In this document: positions 8,040 through 16,145 of the stretch, piece by piece
Layout: every line of letters starts with the position of its first letter
Position numbering within the stretch: the first letter of the stretch is position 1
Assembly: GCA_025356435.1 (NCBI GenBank)
Contig: JANXSY010000027.1
Location: 1-64,000 of the forward strand
DNA length: 64,000 nt
Origin: Isosphaeraceae bacterium
GTDB taxonomy: Bacteria; Planctomycetota; Planctomycetia; Isosphaerales; Isosphaeraceae
Reading direction: 5' to 3'
Program-made: the position numbers and the translations under genes
Notes under the pieces: generated by a model
The model's database searches: none
What the model saw: the letters and a program-made list of their open reading frames with translations, nothing else
Told to the model about the DNA's origin: nothing

Positions 8040-9569
8040 TCAACCGTTCGCGAGTTCGCCCATCGCCTTGAACGACGCTTTCAGGTCGACATAGAGCCCA
8101 CGATAAATCGGATAGGCGCGGTCATAGAACGACGCGACCTTGGCGTCCTTCGGCGTGGTCTCGACGACCCGGATCGTGGCGTCGCACGCCTCGGGGACGC
8201 TCGAAAAGCCGCCGGTGCCCACCTGAGCAAGCAGAGCCACCCCGAACGCGGGGCCTTCACTCGCATTGATCGTGCAGACATCCTGACCGTAGATATCGGC
8301 CTGGATCTGCTTCCAGAGGGCGTTCCTCGCGCCGCCACCAGAGAGGCGGATCTCGGTCAGAGTGACGCCCATCTCGCGGATTAGTTCGAGACTGTCACGC
8401 ATCGCGTAGGTGGCCCCTTCGAGCACCGCGCGGATCAGGTGGGGCCGACCGTGACGAACCGTCAGGCCGATCCACGCCCCCTTGGCGTCGGGATCAAAGT
8501 GGGGCGTCCGCTCGCCGGTGAGGTAGGGGAGAAAGAACAGCCCCTCCGCTCCCGGTCCCGCGAGCGCGGCCTCGTCGGTGAGGAGAAAATAAGGATCGAC
8601 CCCGCGTGCCTTGGCGGCCTCAACCTCGGACTGGCCGACATTGTTGCGATACCACTGGAACGAACCGCCGGCCGAGAGCACGACGCCCATGACGTGCCAC
8701 GCCCCGGGCACCGCATGGCAACCGCGCTGAAGCCGACCGAGCGGGTCGAAGCCGGGCTCGGAGGTGTGGGCGAAAACGACGCCCGAGGTGCCCATCGTCG
8801 CCGAGACCGCGCCGGGACGGACGATCCCGTTGCCGACCGCGCCGGCGGGCTGATCGCCGCCGCCGCCCACGACCGGTGTGCCGACGAGCAGCCCCGTCGC
8901 CTCGGCACCAATCGTGCTGACCTGGGCCGAGACTTCGAAGCTCTCGAAGCAAGGGGGCAGCAGCGCGGGGTCGAGGTCGAGCTTGGCGAGAAGCTCCTTA
9001 CTCCATCGGCGGTTGGCCACGTCGAGCAGCAGCGTTCCCGAGGCGTCGCTCACCTCGGTCGCATAGGTGCCGGTCAGTCGATAGCGAACGTAGTCTTTGG
9101 GCAGGAGGACTTGCCTCACCTTCGCCCAATTTTCGGGCTCGTGGTTGCGGAGCCAGAGGACCTTCGGCGCGGTGAAGCCGGTGAGCGCGATGTTGCCGAC
9201 CATCCGGACCAGAGCCTCACGCCCCCCGGCGCGGGCCTCGATCTCGGCGCACTCGGCGGCGGTCCGCTGGTCGTTCCAGAGCAATGCCGGACGGATAACC
9301 TTGCCGTTGGCGTCGAGAAACACCGATCCGTGCATCTGGCCACTGAGGCCGATGCCCGTCACGTCGCCCGGCTTGAGCCCGGCCTTGGCAATCACGGCCT
9401 TCACAGTCGACCTGGTCGCCTGCCACCAGAGTTCGGGGTCTTGCTCCGACCAGCCCGGCCGGGGATAGTCGCACCGGTATTCGGCCGATGCGCTCGCGAG
9501 GATGGCCCCGGTCGCGTCGATGGCCAGCGTCTTCGTCCCGGACGTCCCGATATCGATCCCCAGCGTCAC
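8040..9569 (-). CDS. xylB: xylulokinase
   Basis: 509 residues of the FGGY carbohydrate kinase family: N-terminal phosphate-binding motif [28 protein letters not shown] (the QMHG substrate signature of xylulokinases), [27 protein letters not shown] and a C-terminal [18 protein letters not shown] nucleotide motif. It phosphorylates D-xylulose to xylulose 5-phosphate in the cytoplasm. I start at the GTG ending at 9569, whose bases form a GTGA overlap with the stop of the upstream hydrolase gene; another GTG lies six bases upstream. It is the last gene of a five-gene run. No xylose isomerase gene is adjacent. Confidence 0.9.
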   Translation of the reverse strand: MTLGIDIGTSGTKTLAIDATGAILASASAEYRCDYPRPGWSEQDPELWWQATRSTVKAVIAKAGLKPGDVTGIGLSGQMHGSVFLDANGKVIRPALLWNDQRTAAECAEIEARAGGREALVRMVGNIALTGFTAPKVLWLRNHEPENWAKVRQVLLPKDYVRYRLTGTYATEVSDASGTLLLDVANRRWSKELLAKLDLDPALLPPCFESFEVSAQVSTIGAEATGLLVGTPVVGGGGDQPAGAVGNGIVRPGAVSATMGTSGVVFAHTSEPGFDPLGRLQRGCHAVPGAWHVMGVVLSAGGSFQWYRNNVGQSEVEAAKARGVDPYFLLTDEAALAGPGAEGLFFLPYLTGERTPHFDPDAKGAWIGLTVRHGRPHLIRAVLEGATYAMRDSLELIREMGVTLTEIRLSGGGARNALWKQIQADIYGQDVCTINASEGPAFGVALLAQVGTGGFSSVPEACDATIRVVETTPKDAKVASFYDRAYPIYRGLYVDLKASFKAMGELANG

Positions 9570-10585
9570 GCCCACGGCCCGACCTCCCAGCGCTCGCCGC
9601 ACCGCAAGACCTTCGGCCCGACCCCCACCGGCAACCGGCGAGCCTCAGCCTCGAACGTCTCGACCGGCACAGTATTGAACGTAAACATGTCATAATGATG
9701 AGGGACAACGAATCTCGGTCTGACGACGGCAGCCAGGTCGACCGCCTCGGCGCTCGACATGTTCCCCGCAACGCCCCGTCTCGGGTCTCGGCCATTGATC
9801 GGCACGAACATCACGTCGAACGACTCGGAGCCAAGCGCCTCGACGAGGCCGTCATAGGTCAGGCTATCGCCGCTGTGATAGAGCCGGAGGCCCTCGACCT
9901 CGACGACGAACCCCAGATAAAGATGATGACCGTAGTCGTTCCTGTCGAGACCCTCGTGGGCAGAGGCGACGGCTCGGATGCGAAATCCAGCGATTTCGAT
10001 CGTCTCGCCCGCGTCGATCCCGACCACCCTCTCGGATGAATCGACCTCTGGTCCCCTCCCTCCTTGTGAGGGAGGGATAGGGTGGGGGGTCGCGCCGACA
10101 TCACAGCCCGACGAGAGGAGTTGCTGTCGATTCGGAACCGCCCACCCTAACCCTCCCCCACAAGGAGGGAGGGGACCAGATGAAATCTCTCGGAAAGAGG
10201 AAATCATCTCTCTCGCATGGGAGATTAGAGCCTTCGGCACCACCAACAACGCCCCGACCGAAGCCCCAAGCATCGCCGGCACCGTCCCTGGGTCGAGATG
10301 ATCCGAATGCTTATGACTGGCCAAGATCGCGTCGAAGCCCGTCAGTTCACCGCCCCGAAAGGGTGCCGCCGTCATCCGAACGTGCGGCTTGTCGGTGTCG
10401 GCGTACTTGTTTGTAAGGTGCTCAGAAAGATAGGGGTCGATGACGATCAAGCCATGACGCGATTTGATCGCGTACCCGCTCTGCCCAAGCCACCAGACCG
10501 AGATCGAGCCAGGCCGGGGCGAGTCGTTTGCGATCTCATCGAGCAAAATCCGACCCGAGGCGATCGGCTGGATGAGATCGCTCAT
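9566..10585 (-). CDS. UlaG-like metallo-beta-lactamase-fold hydrolase with in-frame insertion
   Basis: 339 residues. The metal-binding motif H91-K-H93-S-D95-H96 ([11 protein letters not shown]), [11 protein letters not shown] and [11 protein letters not shown] place it in the metallo-beta-lactamase superfamily near the L-ascorbate-6-phosphate lactonase (UlaG) branch. Residues about 136-180 are encoded by a 132-bp palindromic repeat and read [12 protein letters not shown], a spacer, then [13 protein letters not shown], between two conserved blocks; relatives should lack this stretch. The start ATG overlaps the upstream membrane protein stop (ATGA, 10582-10585) and the stop overlaps the xylulokinase start. 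Predicted cytoplasmic hydrolase of a lactone or phosphorylated sugar; the link to pentose use is inferred from the neighbour. Confidence 0.82.
   Translation of the reverse strand: MSDLIQPIASGRILLDEIANDSPRPGSISVWWLGQSGYAIKSRHGLIVIDPYLSEHLTNKYADTDKPHVRMTAAPFRGGELTGFDAILASHKHSDHLDPGTVPAMLGASVGALLVVPKALISHAREMISSFREISSGPLPPCGGGLGWAVPNRQQLLSSGCDVGATPHPIPPSQGGRGPEVDSSERVVGIDAGETIEIAGFRIRAVASAHEGLDRNDYGHHLYLGFVVEVEGLRLYHSGDSLTYDGLVEALGSESFDVMFVPINGRDPRRGVAGNMSSAEAVDLAAVVRPRFVVPHHYDMFTFNTVPVETFEAEARRLPVGVGPKVLRCGERWEVGPWA
10048..10179. repeat. 132-bp palindromic element inserted in frame in a coding gene
   Basis: It begins with CTGGTCCCCTCCCTCC (continuing TTGTG) and ends with the exact reverse complement, giving a perfect 21-bp terminal inverted repeat. 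Inner arms carry AGGGATAGGGTGGGG and CCACCCTAACCCTCCCC, and about 50 bases separate the arms. Its length is 44 codons, so the host frame (minus strand) is kept and no stop appears. No target-site duplication is obvious. It matches the family at 7465-7598. Confidence 0.9.
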
Positions 10586-11094
10586 GATTCCGACTTCACT
10601 TCGCGAGAACGGAGTAGACGAGGCCGGAGCCAGACAGCCACGTACCCGCCGACACAGCCGTGTACGAGCGCGAAGATCGATTGACAGGTCCACATCACGA
10701 CGGAGATCGTGTCGCGGTAGTCCGAAAGGAATTGGTCGCGATCTCTGACGGAAGATGCGTTATAGAAGAAAATATATATCGCATAGGCAAGTCCTTTCGT
10801 TATCGAAGTGAACGCGAACACGATGATTTTATTTGAGAGGAGCGGCGACATCCAGGGATCGGACTGGGTGGTCAAAAACCCGGCGTAGATCAATCCGGCT
10901 ACGGCAAAGCCGACCCAGAAGGTTCGCCTCGGATCGAGAACGGCCACGATCGCGGCACCGATCAAAAGCGTCAGCGTCCCCGTCCACGCCAGGCTCGCCA
11001 CGAGCGGATTGGGGTGGAGGAACGCGGCCAACGCGACCCCGATCGCGGCGCTGATCCCCATCAGTCCAAGCAGTCTCGTCCGACGGCATTTCAC
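10582..11094 (-). CDS. four-helix integral membrane protein, unknown family
   Basis: 170 residues with four hydrophobic segments (about 9-26, 32-52, 58-75, 85-108) plus a weaker one near 130-155, and basic ends. No domain recognised. The start is a GTG whose bases overlap the stop of the MetE-like gene (GTGA, 11091-11094), and its own TGA overlaps the ATG of the hydrolase gene, so it is translationally coupled on both sides. It may be a transporter-like or structural membrane partner of the run; function unknown. Confidence 0.7.
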   Translation of the reverse strand: MKCRRTRLLGLMGISAAIGVALAAFLHPNPLVASLAWTGTLTLLIGAAIVAVLDPRRTFWVGFAVAGLIYAGFLTTQSDPWMSPLLSNKIIVFAFTSITKGLAYAIYIFFYNASSVRDRDQFLSDYRDTISVVMWTCQSIFALVHGCVGGYVAVWLRPRLLRSREVKSES

Positions 11095-12113
11095 TCGCTC
11101 GCTCCCAATTCCGCCCGCACCTTCCTCACTCCCTCGACCATCGCCCGCGCTTTCGCTATGGCGACATGCCTCGCGGTCTGCGAAAAGCCGCAGTCGGGGG
11201 TGACGGAAACGCGCTCGGGCGCCACGTATTTTAACACCATCCGTAGCCGATCAGCGACCAGGTCAGCTGGCTCGATCCAGGTGTTTTTGACGTCGACCAG
11301 GCCGACGGCTACGTCGATCGACTCGGGCAACTGGGCGAGCAACTCGACCTCGGACATCTCTCGGCTGGCGAATTCAAGCGCAAGCTGATTCACGCTCACG
11401 CGGCCGATGTCGGGGAAGAGTCCCGCGTACGATCGCCAGCCGACGGCCCTTGCGCGGTAGTTGCCGAAGCACATATGCATGCTGATATAGGCGTCGACGC
11501 CCGCGACGGTCCGGGCAATCACGTCGAGGAAGTGGTCGGGCTCGTCGGGGTGGCAGACGAAGCTCGGCTCGTCGAGCTGGAGGAAGTCGATGCCCGCCGC
11601 GACGCACGCTTTTAGCTCGGCGTTGACGATCGGGATCAGGGCTTCCGTGACAGCGATCCGGTCGGCATAGACGTCGCCGCCGTTGATGCAACCGGCGAGC
11701 GTGAACGCGCCCGGGATTGGCATCTTGGTCGGGGCATTCGTGACCTGGCGAAACCGGTGGTACTCGTCGAGCAGGCCGAGTCCGCGAGGGGCCTTAAGCG
11801 GCGCGACGCAACGATACTTGCTCCGCTGGTCGTGCGCTGGCGGTCCCCACTTGCGGCCGACGGGGAGCGGCGTGAGACCTTCGAGATGGTCGTAAAACCC
11901 GAGATTGAAGTCGATCCGACGCATCTCGCCATCAGTGATCCGGTCGAGACCAGCTCGCAGTTGGTCGTCGATCGCCAACTGCACGGCGTCTCGAACGGCC
12001 TCCTCGCGATCGAGGGGCCCGAAGCGGTCGGGCTCGGCCGAAACATCGGCGATAAATTTCTCATACCAGCCGGGGAACGACCAACTCCCGATCACGGTCG
12101 CGGGGATCAGCAT
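11091..12113 (-). CDS. MetE C-terminal-like (cobalamin-independent methionine synthase family) protein
   Basis: 340 residues, equal to the C-terminal catalytic barrel of MetE alone. Seen: MLIPATVIGSW at the N-terminus (the family's TTVVGS-like opening), LQLDEPSF, the zinc pair H213-M-C215 in SMHMCFGNY, E247 and C308 in TPDCGF, matching the His-Cys-Glu-Cys zinc site that activates a thiol substrate. Stand-alone members act as methyltransferases on varied thiols; the substrate here is unknown. I start at ATG 12113; a TTG at 12155 would overlap the aminopeptidase gene. The stop overlaps the next gene's GTG. Confidence 0.82.
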   Translation of the reverse strand: MLIPATVIGSWSFPGWYEKFIADVSAEPDRFGPLDREEAVRDAVQLAIDDQLRAGLDRITDGEMRRIDFNLGFYDHLEGLTPLPVGRKWGPPAHDQRSKYRCVAPLKAPRGLGLLDEYHRFRQVTNAPTKMPIPGAFTLAGCINGGDVYADRIAVTEALIPIVNAELKACVAAGIDFLQLDEPSFVCHPDEPDHFLDVIARTVAGVDAYISMHMCFGNYRARAVGWRSYAGLFPDIGRVSVNQLALEFASREMSEVELLAQLPESIDVAVGLVDVKNTWIEPADLVADRLRMVLKYVAPERVSVTPDCGFSQTARHVAIAKARAMVEGVRKVRAELGASE

Positions 12114-12138
12114 AGGTTCAATCCACCGGTCGGAGGAA

Positions 12139-13989
12139 TCAGGGTTTGCCGACAACTTTATCGACCGAGTCGACCGCGATCGGGTGATAGAAGGGACGGG
12201 CCTTGGCGTAGATCGCCCGGGCGCGGGCCTTACCGGCGTCGGTCTTGACCAGTTCCTTGTAGAGCGGCATGAGGAACTTGCGACGGCCGATCGTCGTCAG
12301 GAACGCTTCGAGCCGCACATCGGCCGGTGCATAGCCGTTGCGGACGGTCATCACGAGCCACTGCGCAGCGATCTCGGCATTGCCGCGTTGTGTCAGGCCG
12401 AAAGCGGTATCGAGATCGGCCATCTGGGCGGGGGTCAATCCCTCGGGCATGGCGCGGAGGAACTGGAGCCACTCATGGGTTGTCCAGTCGGCCGTCTTGA
12501 CGTCCTTGGCGTTGCCCCCGCCGGCAAACTGCTCGGCGCTCCGACCGATCGCCGCCAGTTTCGCCGACTCCGGTTCGGTGAACGTCCCTTTGAGGTCGGG
12601 CTGTTCGATCCAGGCGTCGAGGTCGATTTTTGCGGCGGCTTCGGGATTCGTCGCGAACAGGCTCGCCTTCAGGTCGGCGACGAAGTCGGCCGTCGTGATG
12701 CTCTTGAAGGCGTTGCGGGAGAAATAACCTTTGAGATAGGTATCGAAAGCAGGTCGGCCGAATGCCTGTTCGACGGTCGCAAGGAAGAGTGCCCCCTTTT
12801 CATAGGGGATGCGGGTCATCCCGTCGTCGGGATCGCGGCCGGCCAGGTCAACATGGAGGACTTGATCGATGGGTTTATGGCTCGCGAGTTCCTCCTTCAA
12901 GTCGAGGAAGCCGAGCCGCTTCTCGACCGTCGCCACTTCGGCCCCGTAGATCTCCTCGACGATCCGCCGTTCTCCGTAAGTCGTAAACCCCTCGTTGAGC
13001 CAGAAGTCGCGCCAGGTGGCGTTGGTCACGAGGTTCCCCGACCATGAATGTGCCAGTTCGTGGGCGATCAAGGCGACGAGCGAGCGGTCGCCCGCGATGA
13101 CGGTCGGGGTGGCGAAGGTGAGCTTGGGGTTCTCCATCCCACCGAACGGGAAGCTCGGCGGCAGCACGAGGATGTCATACCGACCCCAGCGATATGGCCC
13201 GAACAGCCTCTCGGCCGCCTCGACCATCTTCTCGGTGTCGGCAAACTCCCACGCGGCCTTTTCGACGACCGACGGCTCGGCCCAGACGCCAGTGCGCTTG
13301 CCAATAGGTTTGAATTTAAGGTCGCCGACGGCCAGCGCAATGAGATAAGACGGGATCGGCTCCTTCATTGTGAACAACGCGGTGCGGATTCGGTCAATAT
13401 TCGTGCCTGATCGTTCGGCGCTCATAACAGCGATTAAGTTCTCACTTATCTCGATCGAGGCGTCATAGGTGATCCGAACGCCGGGCGAGTCCTGGAGCGG
13501 AATCCACGACCGCGCATGGATCGCCTCCGACTGCGTGAACAGGAAGGGATGCTTGCCGCCGGCCGTCCGCTGCGGGTCGAGCCACTGGAGGGCCGAGGCC
13601 GACGGAGAGGTCTTGTAAGTCACCCGGACGATCTTCGCGTCGTCGGGAAGGGTGATTTCGAGGGCCGATCCAAGGATCGGATCGGCGGGCTTGAGCGTAT
13701 ATTTCGTCGCGGCCAGGGTTTTCGGATTCGCCCCCGCTTCGACAGCCTCGATCGTCAGGTCACGCGTATCGAGTACGAGCGAGCCGGCGGCCTTGCGCTC
13801 GATGGTGAGGGTGGCCGAGCCGTGAAGAGTCTTCGTTGCGAAGTCGACGCTCAAATTCAGATCGAGATGGCGGACTACAGCCACGTCGGGATTGCTATAG
13901 GAATGGATGTCGCGAGCATTCACTGGGTTGGTTCCCATTCCGAGGCCCACCACCACCCCGATGACCCGGCACACGCACATTGGTCGCAT
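12139..13989 (-). CDS. M1 family zinc aminopeptidase, secreted
   Basis: 616 residues. A signal peptide (MRPMCVCRVIGVVVGLGMGT, cleavage near NARD) is followed by the M1 beta domain. The catalytic domain has GGMENP (283-288, the exopeptidase motif) and the zinc site H310-E311-x2-H314 with E333 in NEGFTTY, exactly the HEXXH-x18-E arrangement. It resembles the leukotriene A4 hydrolase-like branch and should cleave N-terminal residues from peptides in the periplasm. I start at ATG 13989 because the extension to 14037 precedes the signal peptide without adding anything. It is the first gene of the five-gene minus-strand run; the next gene starts 25 bases downstream. Confidence 0.9.
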   Translation of the reverse strand: MRPMCVCRVIGVVVGLGMGTNPVNARDIHSYSNPDVAVVRHLDLNLSVDFATKTLHGSATLTIERKAAGSLVLDTRDLTIEAVEAGANPKTLAATKYTLKPADPILGSALEITLPDDAKIVRVTYKTSPSASALQWLDPQRTAGGKHPFLFTQSEAIHARSWIPLQDSPGVRITYDASIEISENLIAVMSAERSGTNIDRIRTALFTMKEPIPSYLIALAVGDLKFKPIGKRTGVWAEPSVVEKAAWEFADTEKMVEAAERLFGPYRWGRYDILVLPPSFPFGGMENPKLTFATPTVIAGDRSLVALIAHELAHSWSGNLVTNATWRDFWLNEGFTTYGERRIVEEIYGAEVATVEKRLGFLDLKEELASHKPIDQVLHVDLAGRDPDDGMTRIPYEKGALFLATVEQAFGRPAFDTYLKGYFSRNAFKSITTADFVADLKASLFATNPEAAAKIDLDAWIEQPDLKGTFTEPESAKLAAIGRSAEQFAGGGNAKDVKTADWTTHEWLQFLRAMPEGLTPAQMADLDTAFGLTQRGNAEIAAQWLVMTVRNGYAPADVRLEAFLTTIGRRKFLMPLYKELVKTDAGKARARAIYAKARPFYHPIAVDSVDKVVGKP

Positions 13990-14448
13990 CGATCGATTCT
14001 CCAAGGGCTGCCGATCCCGATCGCCTCGGCAAGTCATACCGACTCTAACGAGGCGACTCCTCGGTCACTAGGGTCTCTCGCCAATTCTTCTCCATCACGA
14101 TAGGATGATTGCGTGGAGAAAATGATCGTTGCGCGACAAAAGCGCCAACGAAGAATTGCATCCATCGCGTATGAGAAGGTACGGTAGGGCAGTTGTTCAA
14201 CAATTGACCGACCGCCATTCCAGGATGCAACGATCGCCACGGAGGGTCAAAGGGCCTTCTGGACGACGTTGAGGAGTTGGGAATGGACTCGCCCGACGGG
14301 CGTCGCCAAGAGGGCGGCGTCCTCCCGCCCGACGGCATGCCTGCTCCCGATCCCTTCGGACAGAATCGACTTGGGTCTGACCGAGACGCCGTTTTCGTCC
14401 CTCGCTTCGGACGGTGTCAACGCTGGGTTCTCGAAACGGAGACGCACG
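13990..14448. other. divergent intergenic region
   Basis: About 460 bases between the aminopeptidase and DUF1501 genes, which point away from each other, so both promoters should be here. CGTTGCGC (near 14130) and GCGCCAACG form a near-perfect inverted repeat around GACAAAA. Short ORFs on both strands lack coding signs. Confidence 0.4.
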
Positions 14449-15759
14449 ATGAACGGTGGACTTATCAGCCGCGGCCTATTCAGCCGCCGCGGTTTCTTGA
14501 CCGTGGGGGCCGCCGGCTTCGGCCTGAGCCTGGGCGACTACTTCGCACTCAAGGCGCGCGCCGAGCAGAAGAACTTCGGCCCGATCGCGGCGAAGGCTGA
14601 CTCGATCATCCACATCTTCCTGCCCGGCGGGATCGCACATCAGGAGACGTTCGACCCCAAGCCGTTCGCGCCTGTCGAGTATCGCGGCGAGCTCAAGCAC
14701 ATCCCGACTAAGATCGAGGGGGAGTTCTTCAGCGAGACTTTGCCCCAAACGGCTCAGATCGCCGACAAGCTCACCGTCATCCGGTCGATGACCCACGGCG
14801 AGGCCGCCCACGAGCGCGGCACGCACAATATGTTCACGGGGTATCGCCCCAGCCCCGCCCTTCAGTACCCGAGCATGGGCAGCGTCGTTTCCCACGAATA
14901 TGGCCCGAAGAACAACCTACCGCCGTACGTCTGCGTGCCGAGCATGCCAAACGTCTATGCGGGCACGGGCTACCTCAGTTCGAGCTTCTCGCCGTTCAGC
15001 CTCGGTGCCGACCCGGCCGACGGCGGGTTCCGGGTCCAAGACCTTAATCTTCCGGGCGGGATCGACGACTCGCGGTTCGCCACCCGTCGCCATGTGCTCG
15101 AAGCGGTCAACGAGCACTTCGCCAAGAAAGAAAAGGCCGATGGCCTGGCGGCGATGGATACTTTCTACGATCGGGCCTACAGCCTCATCAGTTCACCTAA
15201 GGCTCGCGAGGCGTTCAACATCAATGCCGAGCCCGCCGCGATCCGCGACGAATATGGCCGCAACGCTGCTGGCCAGCGGATGCTGATGGCGCGCCGACTG
15301 GTCGAGGCTGGCGTCCGCTTCGTCTCGCTCCAGTATGGCGGCTGGGACCTCCACGCCGGGATCGCCGCCGGCATGAAGACCCAGATGCCCGCGTTCGACC
15401 AGGGCTTTGCCACCCTGATCCGTGACCTCGACCGTCGTGGCCTGCTCAACCGGACTCTGGTGATGGTCTCGTCCGAGTTTGGCCGGACCCCGAAGATCAA
15501 CAAGGACGCCGGCCGCGACCACTGGCCGAAAGTCTTCAGCGTTGTCCTTGCGGGAGGAGGCGTCAAGAAGGGCTTCGTCTTCGGCGCGTCGAACGCCACG
15601 GCCACCGAGCCCGAACGCGACCCGATCGGCCCCGAAGACCTCGCGACCACGCTCTACCACCAGCTTGGGATCGTGGCCGACAAGGAACTGATGGCCCCCG
15701 GCAACCGCCCGATCGAGATCGTCGACGGCGGCAAGGTCCGGACCGAGCTTTTGGCCTGA
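14449..15759 (+). CDS. DUF1501 family protein with Tat-type signal
   Basis: 436 residues. The N-terminus contains SRRGFLTVGAAGFGL, a twin-arginine-like signal typical of DUF1501 proteins, which belong to the alkaline phosphatase/sulfatase-like superfamily. Seen: DSIIHIFLPGGIAHQETFDP, HERGTHNMFTGYRP, MVSSEFGRTPKINKDAGRDH and DLATTLYHQLGI, the standard family blocks. The natural substrate of DUF1501 proteins is not established. The SD GGAG lies upstream of ATG 14449; the open frame back to 14269 is not protein-like. First gene of the planctomycete cytochrome cluster that runs to 23538. Confidence 0.92.
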   Translation: MNGGLISRGLFSRRGFLTVGAAGFGLSLGDYFALKARAEQKNFGPIAAKADSIIHIFLPGGIAHQETFDPKPFAPVEYRGELKHIPTKIEGEFFSETLPQTAQIADKLTVIRSMTHGEAAHERGTHNMFTGYRPSPALQYPSMGSVVSHEYGPKNNLPPYVCVPSMPNVYAGTGYLSSSFSPFSLGADPADGGFRVQDLNLPGGIDDSRFATRRHVLEAVNEHFAKKEKADGLAAMDTFYDRAYSLISSPKAREAFNINAEPAAIRDEYGRNAAGQRMLMARRLVEAGVRFVSLQYGGWDLHAGIAAGMKTQMPAFDQGFATLIRDLDRRGLLNRTLVMVSSEFGRTPKINKDAGRDHWPKVFSVVLAGGGVKKGFVFGASNATATEPERDPIGPEDLATTLYHQLGIVADKELMAPGNRPIEIVDGGKVRTELLA

Positions 15760-15788
15760 GACCGTCCCGAAGGATCATGAACGGTCTC
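15758..15788 (+). terminator. possible terminator hairpin after the DUF1501 gene
   Basis: GAGACCGT (15758-15765) and ACGGTCTC (15781-15788) are perfect inverted repeats with a 15-base loop, beginning inside the stop codon. There is no T-run, so termination or attenuation is only a guess. Confidence 0.3.
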
Positions 15789-16136
15789 GGGCGGGCGCCC
15801 AAATCGTCCGTCCGAGGTCGTCAGCTCCGGCGACCTTTCTCGGAAAAAGTTCGACTTTATGCAGCCATCAGAGTACGAGAATTGCTACTCGTCATCCAAA
15901 GGTCCTGGGGTTGGAACTCCATCGAAGACAACATGAAGGCTGGAACTCTCCCTCCGTCTCCGGCATCGACGCGCCCGGATTGCTCGTCAGGGATGTGTGA
16001 AGCTGACTTTTCGCCTGGTCCATTGCCACCCCCGCCCCAAGATTGAAGTAATTCGCCCGTTGACGGCCGCACCTAGCTCGCCTGAGCCACCCACCCGATT
16101 TCAGAGCCGCCGGCACGACCCACCCTCCTCGACCGG
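15789..16136. other. intergenic stretch, nothing recognised
   Basis: About 350 bases between the DUF1501 and PPC-domain genes on the same strand. It may hold a promoter for the three genes that follow. The short ORFs inside have no protein-like features. Confidence 0.4.
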
Positions 16137-16145
16137 ATGACACCC

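Noticed and set aside
14247-14447. 66-codon minus-strand frame upstream of the DUF1501 gene
   Set aside because: It covers the leader of the DUF1501 gene; composition is ordinary but there is no SD, domain or neighbour to support it.
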